From NCBI GenBank assembly GCA_052169395.1, contig JBQNCN010000002.1, positions 62,001-126,000 on the forward strand: 64,000 nt of DNA, in the 5' to 3' direction. Shown here piece after piece: positions 1 through 7,984 of this stretch. The DNA comes from Fimenecus sp052169395 (GTDB lineage: Bacteria; Bacillota; Clostridia; Oscillospirales; Acutalibacteraceae). The notes under the pieces are model-generated. The model made no database searches, was not told the DNA's origin, and was given only the letters and a program-made list of their open reading frames with translations. The position numbers and the translations under genes were made by a program. Numbering within the stretch: the stretch's first letter is position 1; the number at the start of each line of letters is the position of its first letter.

Positions 1-649
1 GATGAGTAATATGATGAACTCCGCTTTTAAACGCCTTGTCGGCAATTTCATAATTGCAAGCCGTGTGTGCAAGAGAAAGCACAAAATCGTTCTTCAGTTC
101 TTTTATAAATTCATTTGCACAGGGTCTTTCAGGTGCAAAGTCTATAAGCCTTATTGAGCCTCCCGACCTTTTATTAAGTTCCCTTGCAAGCCTGAAATCA
201 GGATTTATAATTGCAGTTTCACTCTGAGCACCTTTTTTTTCAGGAGAAATAAACGGACCCTCAAGATTTATCCCTATAAAATCCGCCTCATCGGCATGTG
301 CCGATTTATTTTCAGAAAAGTCCTCAATATAAGCTTTTGCATTATCCATAATTTTAAAAAGGCATTCCTTAGGAAGAGTCATTGAGGTGGGACAAACTGA
401 AGTTACGCCTCTTTTCGCCTCAAATTTTAAAAAGCGTTCCAAAGAGGCTTTATTCGCATCAGAGAAATCTCCGCCGCCGCCGCCGTGAACATGCACATCC
501 ACAAAACCCGGAAATGCATAATAACCTTTTGCATTTACGGTTTCAACAGATTCAATTTTTTCGGAAAAGCACTCACCATCTATAAAAATATCTTTTTCTA
601 TAAATTCATTCGTTTTTTCATCAAAAACACTTGCACCCGTTATCCTCAA
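1..649 (-). CDS. nagA: N-acetylglucosamine-6-phosphate deacetylase, partial (3' end lies outside the window)
   Basis: Deacetylates GlcNAc-6-phosphate to glucosamine-6-phosphate in the cytoplasm, during amino-sugar use and cell-wall recycling. Reading leftward from a TTG at 649, the frame is open to the window edge. It shows the amidohydrolase signature FPGFVDVHVHGGGGGDFSDA with the HxH metal site, then an NLEGPF segment and a SLAHTACNYEIADKAF segment typical of NagA. About 216 residues are present of a usual 370-390. The TTG start is chosen because AGGAG (656-660) sits 6 nt upstream and no in-frame ATG precedes the conserved N-terminus. A -10-like TATAAT lies near 796-801. A broken mini-ORF (678-771) lies between that and nagA. 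Identification is firm; the start codon is inferred. Confidence 0.9.
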   Translation of the reverse strand, partial: MRITGASVFDEKTNEFIEKDIFIDGECFSEKIESVETVNAKGYYAFPGFVDVHVHGGGGGDFSDANKASLERFLKFEAKRGVTSVCPTSMTLPKECLFKIMDNAKAYIEDFSENKSAHADEADFIGINLEGPFISPEKKGAQSETAIINPDFRLARELNKRSGGSIRLIDFAPERPCANEFIKELKNDFVLSLAHTACNYEIADKAFKSGVHHITH

Positions 650-677
650 ACTTATCTCCTTAACAAATATTCATCAA

Positions 678-771
678 TTATTTTTTACCGATTTCGGTAT
701 CAATGCCGATTTCATTTTTTATCAATTCATCTTCAGTTTTCTGTTTTTAATTTTAAATAATCGTTAAGCAT
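678..771 (-). pseudogene. possible frameshifted mini-ORF upstream of nagA
   Basis: An ATG at 771 follows a GGAG ribosome binding site (CGGAGCGAATT) but the frame stops after 12 codons (MLNDYLKLKTEN). A second frame then reads DELIKNEIGIDTEIGKK to a stop at 678-680. The two halves would join into a peptide of about 28 residues if a 4-nt shift around 733-740 were removed. It could be a leader peptide plus chance frame, or a decayed small gene. No family is recognised. Confidence 0.2.
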
Positions 772-888
772 AATTCGCTCCGTTTTACTTTTTAATTATA
801 ACATAAAATATAAAAAACAAATAGGTTAGTTAAAACTAATCAAAAATCACTTTTAATCCTATCTCCACTATATAATTTTTCATACACT

Positions 889-918
889 AAAAAAGCGACA
901 GACTTTCGTCTGCCGCTT
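889..918 (-). terminator. intrinsic terminator after the 50-residue peptide gene
   Basis: On the minus strand an 11-bp stem (AAGCGGCAGAC / GTCTGTCGCTT, one mismatch) with a GAAA loop is followed by six Ts. It lies 25 bp after the stop codon of the small peptide gene and closes that transcript. The remaining 650-888 is AT-rich apart from the broken mini-ORF and nagA control region. Confidence 0.75.
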
Positions 919-942
919 ATTTTTTTGTTAAAGCTAAAACTG

Positions 943-1095
943 TTAGCCGTCGTCATCATCATCAGGGATAGTTATATCTCCGCCACCACCCGGATTAGGA
1001 GGATCAATAGGCTCATTAGATATGCCTACTTCACAATACGCGGTAACTTCAAGCTTTTCCCATTCTGCTGATGGTTTTATGTATGTTTTTTTCAT
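943..1095 (-). CDS. small acidic Gly/Pro/Asp-rich peptide, unknown function (50 aa)
   Basis: A 50-codon ORF with ATG at 1095 and a good ribosome binding site (AGGGGTG, 7 nt upstream). The N-terminus is basic and Lys/Tyr-rich (MKKTYIKPSAEWEKLEV), followed by a single Cys at position 21. The C-terminal half holds PPNPGGGGD and ends in five consecutive Asp and a Gly. No signal peptide or membrane segment is present. The opening MKK-x-Y-x-KP-x3-E resembles short uncharacterised peptides common in gut Clostridia and Bacteroidetes; this is from memory and no function is established. It lies 78 bp downstream of the giant secreted-protein gene on the same strand, separated by a 10-bp inverted repeat, and is followed by its own terminator. 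Co-transcription with the large gene is plausible. A precursor or signalling peptide is possible but unproven. Confidence 0.7.
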   Translation of the reverse strand: MKKTYIKPSAEWEKLEVTAYCEVGISNEPIDPPNPGGGGDITIPDDDDDG

Positions 1096-1109
1096 TTTTC
1101 ACCCCTGTT

Positions 1110-1152
1110 TAGTATATCACTCCGTATCTTATAACACAGAAATGATATACTA
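1110..1152 (-). repeat. 10-bp perfect inverted repeat between the giant secreted-protein gene and the small peptide gene
   Basis: TAGTATATCA (1110-1119) and TGATATACTA (1143-1152) are perfect inverted copies separated by 23 nt. They lie just upstream of the ribosome binding site of the 50-residue peptide gene. As RNA this is an AT-rich hairpin without a T-run, so it is not a normal terminator. It may be an RNA-stability or processing element, or an operator. Confidence 0.6.
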
Positions 1153-1173
1153 AATTTAATCAATTGTCAATAC

Positions 1174-4100
1174 TTAATTCTCGAAAGGTCTTGCAGACTT
1201 TGCATAAGTGAAATTCGGGTGAACAATTCTAAACATCCATTCGACCTTTTCAGTTTGAGTTACGGGGTCTTTATAGATGATGTAAGGCGCAATGTAGATT
1301 GAGCCCGGAGTTGTTGCAGCACAGTTCATCTTAAGTGCATAGAAGTGCTTTGACATCTCCTGTCCATAATTTGCATTGAGAGAACCTGTATTCTGAGATA
1401 TTTTAGAAGTTGTGGAAATCGCAATCTTGTCAGGTCTTGATGTTGTATCGGTCTTAAGAGCTGAAACATTATTTTCAGTTTCATTCTTAAGGTTTTTAAG
1501 TGCCTCAAGTGCTGCTACACCTGAATTTCCAACATCCGAACGCTTGAGAGTTGCAAATCCGAGCTTGGTAATCTCAACTTTCCACTCATCGTTACTATAA
1601 AGCTGATCGAAGTTGGGAATGTTTACAAGCATTCTTGAAGTAAAGGTCTGAGCAACTTTATTGATGTCTCTTATTTGATATCTTGAAAATTCGGAAATCG
1701 GAACAGTTATTTTGAATTTAACAAGTTCATTTAAGAGGTTATCATAACGAGTCTGGACATAATCCTTCATTACGGGGCTTGTCTTTCTGTCAACTGAAAG
1801 TTCGTTGAAAGCAGAATTCTTAAAGAGCTGCTTTGTGTTTTCTCCTTCAACATACTCATAGCCGAGTGCGGATATGAGAGCTTTCTGAGTATCTGCATAG
1901 TTATAGCCGGCTTTAAGATTTGACTCTGTAAGCTTACCGTCTTTCATCTGCTGAAGTACAAATTTTGCAAGTTCTTCAAGCATTCCGTAGTTACCGTTTT
2001 CTTTCATTGACTTAGATTTCGGCATAAGTCCGTTGATGGCTACCTGCATATCATATTTTGCAGTAAACTCATCGGAAGGTCTTGTATGACTAAAGCCGTC
2101 TTCCTGTCTTAACTCCTTAAGTGCAAACATATAAGCTGCGACTGAATCCGCTGTGTACTTAGTTTTAAGGTCACTTTCATTATCACCTATTTCAGAAACA
2201 ATCTCTTCAATAAGAGTAAGTGACTGTGCTGCGGGAGCATCTTTCCTGTTGGCAAGCATAATTTGACCGTAATACTTGATAAGAGAAGCGTGGTTTTTCA
2301 AATCAAGAGCACTATAAGTAGGTTTCTTATAGTTTGCAACTGCCGAATTATAGCCTGCGGTATTATGATTAAGTGCCGCTGTTAAGAAGCTCTTCACATT
2401 CGAATTACTTTCTCCGTCAACCTTAGCTTTAAGGTCTTTTCCCGAAAGATTTGCATTGTTTGCAGTGTAGAAATCATCAGAAACAGGTGCCAAGTAACTG
2501 TCATGTACTTTCATTGCTTTCTTTCTGACGGTTTCATAACGGAAGAATGTTGTTTTATCATAATCCGTTACCTGAAGATTCTTTGCATTGTTATCAAATT
2601 GATTTGTTATTTGATCTTCAGCATTTTTAATTGCAGTGTAATCATCCGAATTTCTTGTGAAATTCTTAACTGCCGCATAAGCCGCATCAATTTCAGAAAC
2701 AAGATTGTTAAGGTAATTTTGACTGATAGCATTTGCCAAGTTCTCAGATACATTTCCGTAAATACATTTTGCAGCCTCGGTCATTTTATCTATAAATGCC
2801 TGATAGGCTCCGCCTGCTGCGGAAACATCAATTCCGTTCCAGTTTATTTTGGCAGCCTTTTCAAATGAAGACTTAACCTTTGCGTTATTACTATAATAAA
2901 GTTTACCTAAGTTATGATTATTAACTTCATTATATTTTCTGCTTCCTTTCTTATTGTAGAAATTGAGCGTGCCAAGTTGATATTCACCTGATTCGGTAAG
3001 AACTTTTGACTCATCGGTAATTTCCATTTTGAAATTGATATTCTCGTTTTTAGAGATACTTCCCGACTTATTCAAATTACCTGTTAAGGTTGAATCTCCG
3101 GTTCTGTATGTAAGATTGTAGTCATAAGTATTATCCTGACCGTTGTTGTTATTCATTACAAGATTCTTGTAAATGAAATTGCCTACGGAATAATTGCTGT
3201 CTGAGGTCTTTGCATACATATTGGCCTTAGGATATTTAAACTTAATATAAGTTTTGCTTATAAAGCCTGTCGCAGATGATTTTTCATCATAAGTAACCTG
3301 TTCATCGGCATTATTTGAAGAATATGTGAAAAGATATGAAACCTGATCATCCGCTATAACGTTTCCGTCTTTGCCTGTAACTTTATATGTAATCTTTATA
3401 TTAATACCCTGATTGTTTGCAGTTCCCGAAATCGGAAGCTTAACGGTTTCAAACGGAGCAACTGTGGTTTCTCCTGAAAAAGCAACCGAACCGGAAGATG
3501 ACTCTACGGCTTTAATAACTATGTTATATGCCCGGTCAACTGTGCCGTCAAGGTGTTTAAAGAGCATACCTGAGGAGTTGTTTGTAATTTTAAGGTTGTT
3601 GCTAGCTCCGTTGCCTGTATAAATGAACTTTTTGCTTGCAGAGTTTTCAATTCCGATAGTCGGATCTTTAAATTCCTGAGAAAGAACCTTCCAACCCACA
3701 AAGAAGTTTGCAGCCTTTCCGACAAGATCAAAGATATTTGAAGCAACAAGTTCACTCAATGATTCAACAAGATTTATGAGAACATCATCGATATAATGCT
3801 GATCTCCTGTATCTTTAAGAATATCATCAACTGTTGTAAGTCCTGTTGGAATAAACGCATCCTTATTTGTAAGGGGTTTCATGAATTTATTTACAAGAGT
3901 TACAACCTTTGGAACAAAGTGATTGAATATGTTCTTCTGATCTCTGAGAGACTGAAGTCCTTTGCCTTCCGCTCCTGTATTAAGTGAAAGAGCATAAGTT
4001 GAAGCTGTATAATCAGTGCCCTTACCTATAATCTTTTCAAAGTCAACATCAAGTACCGAATCAAGACAGCCTCTTACAAACTTAAGAAGATGTGCTTCAT

Positions 4101-6705
4101 CTGACGGTCTTTCTGTAAACTGATCAACAGAAACATAATCTTTCCACTCTTCAAAGTAATGATTGAGAAGTGCCTCAATTTTTGCGAACGGATCTTCCGG
4201 ATTTTCTATATCTCCATTATAGGCGGTAAGAACCGAATTTCCATTCCACTGCCATTCTTTTGCACTGCCCAAAGCATAGTCTATAAGCCAATCTGCAGTC
4301 TCTTTCCACTGTTTTGAAGAATCGCTTTCAAACTCGGAAAGCTGGTATGTTTTAGCATTATTATAGTCTTCGCTCCAACCTCCGTCATTTTGTCCGAGAT
4401 CGAGAAGCTTTGTAAGATAACTCATTCCAAAGTCAACGCCCATTGTTAAGCAAACATCTTCCCAATAATCGTTGGACTTTCCTTTAAGCATTTTTCCGAA
4501 ATGTCTTGAATTTTCCGGAGTCTGAGTCTTGAATCCGTCAGAACCGTTTTCATAGATAAGTTCATCATAGTTGTAGTTCGGTAAAAATTGAGTAAGAAGT
4601 TCACGAAGAACAACAGCACCGAAGGCTGCAATGGACTGTCCTTTCATTTCAGTTGCATCGGGAAGCATAAGATTAGGCATATAACGACCTGCAATTATGC
4701 CGATTCCGCCAACTAAAATATCCTTAAGATTCTCTGCATTGGAAATAACATTGAAATAATCTTCACGATAATTATTTCCGAAGAGATATTCGGCAGCCTG
4801 TCCCTTAACGGGATATTTGGAGTTCTTATAATTTACAACAGCCTTAACAGTCTGCACAATATTGTTATTAAGTTTTGAGTTGTCGCCGTCTTCCCATTTT
4901 TTGCCGCCAAGAAGATTCCAATTTACAATTTTATCAAGGATAAAGCTTACAAAAGTATTAACTTCAAGAGTTGCAGCATTATAGCCTTTTGCAGAATTGG
5001 AAACTGTATTGTCAGCGTCGTTAAAATTAGGAATAAACGGAGCCAAATCGCCCTTATTAAAGGTATAATCGAAGTTTACAAGATCTATATAAGGATTTTT
5101 AACCGTGCTCTTTCTGCCGATATGAATCTGATCAAGATAACGGAAAATATAGAAAGTGTCTTTATCGGTCTTAACGGTTTTAAATGCGGACCAGTCATAA
5201 ACCGATGAACCCTGTTCACCGAACACTTCGCCTTTACCCGTTGCCTGAGTATAGGAATTTCCAGAAACAAGTGAAGGAATAAGCTTTGCAACATTTGCTT
5301 TTGTTGCTGCAGACTTATAATCATCACCCATAGATTCAAAAGATATTCCGAAAGCTTTTGCAATTTCATGTTTGAGAGCTCCATTAAGAGCAACCGAACC
5401 GAGATTATCAAAAACAAGCGGTACAATCTTATATGCAAGCGACACAACCGTAAACTTACCGATTCCGTAAGTATTCATCCAGTTGTCAAAACCGTTTGCT
5501 CCTGTAAATGTGTCATTATCTAAAAGTGTAGGAAGAAGATAACCTGACTTCTTCAAAAACTCAAGTCTTGAATGGTCGGTATTCTTTTCATAAACATAAT
5601 ATTTTACGGTTGAAGTGTTAAGACCCTGTGCATCTTTTTCATAAACAGGAGTTCTCACATAGTAAAAAGGATCTTTATCTTTTTCTGCAGATGCCGTATA
5701 TTTTTTATCAGTCAAATATCCGCCTGCAAGAAGATCAAATTTACCTTCATAAGCATAGCGATGTATCTGCTTTTCAGAATCAACATCTTTTTTAACAAAA
5801 ACTTCACGATAAGTTATATCTGAAGGTGCTGCAGAAAGAAGTCTTGTTGTATCAAGATAAGCTGCAGACGACTCATTTATAACCTTACCGTTTTCATCAA
5901 CCTGCTGACCCGCAGCATTTTCTTTATATACAGATTTAAGTGTAGGTCTTGTAAAGAGTTTCCAAACTGCTCTGTTGGCTGTTTTAAGGGTATCTCCGTC
6001 ATCCTCGGTTTCCATAGCATTGATATCGGCAAGAGTATCATCTCCTCTGCCGGTGTTTACCTGCATAATGGTTTCGAGCATTCCGCCGATATTGCCGATA
6101 GCCTGACAAGCCTTTGTTACATCTATCGGAATAAATCCGTAAATATCAAGACCTAAGGGTAAAGAAATTGCCGGTCTTTGCCCTGTGAAAAGCGGCTGTT
6201 TAAGAGTGTTAACCGTATCACTGTCATCAAGAATTGATACGAGGTTTGCAAGAATATTTTTTGTTCTGTCGCCTCCGGTTATCTCATTGCTTTCAAGAGA
6301 CATACCTTTGGTCCAGTTGTCAATTCCAATGATTCTATTAACATAACTTCCGATATTAATTAAAAACACTGAGCGTTGTGTGAAATCACGGATGTTATCA
6401 ATAGATTTGAGAATTGAGTTTATGGAACTGAAATCCAATCTGAGTTTTCCCAGAACCGAAGCATCAATTTCCTGTTGGCCGAGACCAAGGTTTGAAATCA
6501 TAGTGTCGGCAAAGTCCGCCAATATGTCAAATCTTTCCTCTGTGGTTAAGCGCGTTACACTGCCGAGACTTGAATAAGCGTTTAAATTGTCAAGATCTCC
6601 AGATGTGCGATAGTTTGTTTTTGCCGCAAACGAAAGCACTGAAACACTTGACAAGAGCATCAAAACGGACAAAAGTACCGCTAAGATTTTCTTTGATTTT
6701 TTCAT
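1174..6705 (-). CDS. very large secreted protein, unknown function (1,843 aa)
   Basis: A signal peptide is clear: basic MKKSKK, a hydrophobic core (ILAVLLSVLMLLSSVSVLSF) and an A-A cleavage region near residue 28. The rest is hydrophilic, with many Asn, Asp, Lys and aromatic residues and long predicted helical stretches between about residues 1330 and 1750. No LPXTG sorting signal, C-terminal membrane anchor or obvious catalytic motif was seen, so it is probably released or held non-covalently at the surface. The extreme C-terminus (VEWMFRIVHPNF) has a weak similarity in style to the 594-residue secreted protein at 44.5 kb. The ATG at 6705 is preceded by AAGGAG, with a rather long 12-nt gap. 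The leader contains a GC-rich structured segment. Function is not recognised. Confidence 0.85.
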   Translation of the reverse strand: MKKSKKILAVLLSVLMLLSSVSVLSFAAKTNYRTSGDLDNLNAYSSLGSVTRLTTEERFDILADFADTMISNLGLGQQEIDASVLGKLRLDFSSINSILKSIDNIRDFTQRSVFLINIGSYVNRIIGIDNWTKGMSLESNEITGGDRTKNILANLVSILDDSDTVNTLKQPLFTGQRPAISLPLGLDIYGFIPIDVTKACQAIGNIGGMLETIMQVNTGRGDDTLADINAMETEDDGDTLKTANRAVWKLFTRPTLKSVYKENAAGQQVDENGKVINESSAAYLDTTRLLSAAPSDITYREVFVKKDVDSEKQIHRYAYEGKFDLLAGGYLTDKKYTASAEKDKDPFYYVRTPVYEKDAQGLNTSTVKYYVYEKNTDHSRLEFLKKSGYLLPTLLDNDTFTGANGFDNWMNTYGIGKFTVVSLAYKIVPLVFDNLGSVALNGALKHEIAKAFGISFESMGDDYKSAATKANVAKLIPSLVSGNSYTQATGKGEVFGEQGSSVYDWSAFKTVKTDKDTFYIFRYLDQIHIGRKSTVKNPYIDLVNFDYTFNKGDLAPFIPNFNDADNTVSNSAKGYNAATLEVNTFVSFILDKIVNWNLLGGKKWEDGDNSKLNNNIVQTVKAVVNYKNSKYPVKGQAAEYLFGNNYREDYFNVISNAENLKDILVGGIGIIAGRYMPNLMLPDATEMKGQSIAAFGAVVLRELLTQFLPNYNYDELIYENGSDGFKTQTPENSRHFGKMLKGKSNDYWEDVCLTMGVDFGMSYLTKLLDLGQNDGGWSEDYNNAKTYQLSEFESDSSKQWKETADWLIDYALGSAKEWQWNGNSVLTAYNGDIENPEDPFAKIEALLNHYFEEWKDYVSVDQFTERPSDEAHLLKFVRGCLDSVLDVDFEKIIGKGTDYTASTYALSLNTGAEGKGLQSLRDQKNIFNHFVPKVVTLVNKFMKPLTNKDAFIPTGLTTVDDILKDTGDQHYIDDVLINLVESLSELVASNIFDLVGKAANFFVGWKVLSQEFKDPTIGIENSASKKFIYTGNGASNNLKITNNSSGMLFKHLDGTVDRAYNIVIKAVESSSGSVAFSGETTVAPFETVKLPISGTANNQGINIKITYKVTGKDGNVIADDQVSYLFTYSSNNADEQVTYDEKSSATGFISKTYIKFKYPKANMYAKTSDSNYSVGNFIYKNLVMNNNNGQDNTYDYNLTYRTGDSTLTGNLNKSGSISKNENINFKMEITDESKVLTESGEYQLGTLNFYNKKGSRKYNEVNNHNLGKLYYSNNAKVKSSFEKAAKINWNGIDVSAAGGAYQAFIDKMTEAAKCIYGNVSENLANAISQNYLNNLVSEIDAAYAAVKNFTRNSDDYTAIKNAEDQITNQFDNNAKNLQVTDYDKTTFFRYETVRKKAMKVHDSYLAPVSDDFYTANNANLSGKDLKAKVDGESNSNVKSFLTAALNHNTAGYNSAVANYKKPTYSALDLKNHASLIKYYGQIMLANRKDAPAAQSLTLIEEIVSEIGDNESDLKTKYTADSVAAYMFALKELRQEDGFSHTRPSDEFTAKYDMQVAINGLMPKSKSMKENGNYGMLEELAKFVLQQMKDGKLTESNLKAGYNYADTQKALISALGYEYVEGENTKQLFKNSAFNELSVDRKTSPVMKDYVQTRYDNLLNELVKFKITVPISEFSRYQIRDINKVAQTFTSRMLVNIPNFDQLYSNDEWKVEITKLGFATLKRSDVGNSGVAALEALKNLKNETENNVSALKTDTTSRPDKIAISTTSKISQNTGSLNANYGQEMSKHFYALKMNCAATTPGSIYIAPYIIYKDPVTQTEKVEWMFRIVHPNFTYAKSARPFEN

Positions 6706-6723
6706 ACTTTGATACCACTCCTT

Positions 6724-6893
6724 TGAAATGGTTTTGGCTTACGCCATATTTTTTTCAGCATATACATTGCGCTTGAACCTTTTCTGCGCTGACCACGGAT
6801 TTTTATTTTACACCCGCTTACTCATGCTCTGCGCCGTTTCACAATATGCTCACCGGCAATTAGGGGCACTACTCCCCCGATAGCCTATGGTTT
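6724..6893 (-). ncRNA. candidate structured leader RNA upstream of the giant secreted-protein gene
   Basis: A roughly 170-nt GC-rich island sits in an otherwise very AT-rich intergenic region, immediately upstream of the ribosome binding site of the 1,843-residue protein gene. Read on the minus strand it holds a GGGG-gagtagt-CCCC type hairpin (6863-6878), a GCCG...CGGC helix around 6835-6858, a GCGC...GCGC helix enclosing about 40 nt, and a possible closing helix between CCATA (near 6886-6890) and TATGG (near 6745). This is the layout of a cis-regulatory RNA. GGGGAGTAG also occurs in yybP-ykoY (Mn2+) riboswitches, but the other conserved parts of that class are not visible. The rest of 6706-7096 is AT-rich and shows nothing else. 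Confidence 0.4.
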
Positions 6894-7096
6894 AATAATA
6901 TATTAACCTATTTAATATAAACTTGCAAGAGTTTGTTAAAAATCAGGCTAAAATTTCGTCACATTTTTTTGTTTACTATTTACAAATTATTTTTTATATT
7001 ACCATCTATTCAATATTTGTTTTAATATATATAATCAATATAATAACAAAATATGAATGAACTATAAAAGAAAGCAATTTTTATTAAATTAAATTA

Positions 7097-7774
7097 TTAT
7101 TCTATTATCCAATCTATCGGCGGTTTACACATGAAATATAAGGCGGCATTTGTTCGGCTGAAATATTTTCCTCCAAAAAAACCTCTATAAGCTGAAAGCG
7201 GGCTTGGGTGCACAGATTCGATTATAAAATGAGTTTTTCCGCTCTTTGTAATCAATCTTTTTTTACTGCGAGCGGGACTGCCCCAAAGCAAAAAAACAAC
7301 CGGGTCGTTTCGTTCACCTAAAAGTTCAATTATTTTATCCGTGAGAATTTCCCAACCTTTATCTTTATGACTCATGGGACTTCCCGAACGCACTGTAAGA
7401 CTGGTGTTGAGAAGCAGTACACCCTGTTCCGCCCATTTTTGAAGACAACCGTGAGAAAACGGTGTTTTTATCCCTAAATCATCATACAGCTCTTTATAAA
7501 TATTCTGAAGAGAAGGAGGAAGCGGTACACCCTTTTGCACTGAAAAAGCAAGACCGTGTGCCTGACCCTCATTAAAATACGGGTCCTGTCCCAAAATCAC
7601 ACATTTCACATCTTCATAAGCGGTATATTTCAATGCATTAAAAATATTGCTCATCGGAGGATAAACGGTATGATTTGAGTATTCTTCCTTTAAAAATTTG
7701 CGCAGCAAAAAATAATATTCTTTTTTAAACTCATCCTTTAAAAGCTCATCCCAGCTGTTTCCGATATTTACCAT
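7097..7774 (-). CDS. ung: uracil-DNA glycosylase (family 1)
   Basis: Removes uracil from DNA, the first step of base-excision repair. The family-1 water-activating motif GQDPYFNEGQAHGLAFS and the DNA-intercalating motif HPSPLS are both present, as are the LLLNTSLTVR and VVFLLWG segments. The start is placed at ATG 7774 (MVNIGNSWDELL, 225 aa, normal family length), preceded by AAAGGACG. The frame is open 55 codons further upstream, but that stretch contains a perfect intrinsic terminator (7841-7866), so it is not coding. It stands alone after the pilus operon's terminator. Confident call. Confidence 0.95.
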   Translation of the reverse strand: MVNIGNSWDELLKDEFKKEYYFLLRKFLKEEYSNHTVYPPMSNIFNALKYTAYEDVKCVILGQDPYFNEGQAHGLAFSVQKGVPLPPSLQNIYKELYDDLGIKTPFSHGCLQKWAEQGVLLLNTSLTVRSGSPMSHKDKGWEILTDKIIELLGERNDPVVFLLWGSPARSKKRLITKSGKTHFIIESVHPSPLSAYRGFFGGKYFSRTNAALYFMCKPPIDWIIE

Positions 7775-7840
7775 TTTCAGATCGTCCTTTCGTTTGATTT
7801 TTAATATTGTAACATTTTCAGTCATAAAGTAAAAATAAAA

Positions 7841-7867
7841 AATACCTGCTTTTAAAAGCAGGTATTT
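7841..7867. terminator. bidirectional intrinsic terminator after pilB
   Basis: A perfect 13-bp palindrome (AATACCTGCTTTT / AAAAGCAGGTATT) with A/T runs on both sides. It ends the eight-gene pilus operon about 120 bp after pilB and insulates ung. Confidence 0.85.
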
Positions 7868-7984
7868 TTTTATAGGGAGAATAAAATTTGAGTTTAGAAA
7901 GGGGGATAAATTCCTTAACTCAAATATATAATAAATCATTTTAATGAAAAAATAATCAAATATATTTGAACAAACTGTGAATTT

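Noticed and set aside
382..760. Plus-strand ORFs over the nagA start
   Set aside because: They are antisense to the clear NagA motifs and have no initiation signals.
6721..6755. Plus-strand terminator TGGC-TTAC-GCCA followed by seven Ts
   Set aside because: Only a 4-bp stem, with no plus-strand gene ending there; the same bases fit better in the minus-strand leader structure.
6863..6878. yybP-ykoY manganese riboswitch, suggested by GGGGAGTAG
   Set aside because: The partner loop and the rest of the consensus are not visible, and the downstream gene is not a metal transporter. Kept only as an unassigned structured leader.
7775..7939. N-terminal 55-residue extension of uracil-DNA glycosylase
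   Set aside because: It contains a perfect bidirectional terminator and has no similarity to Ung; ATG 7774 has a good ribosome binding site.
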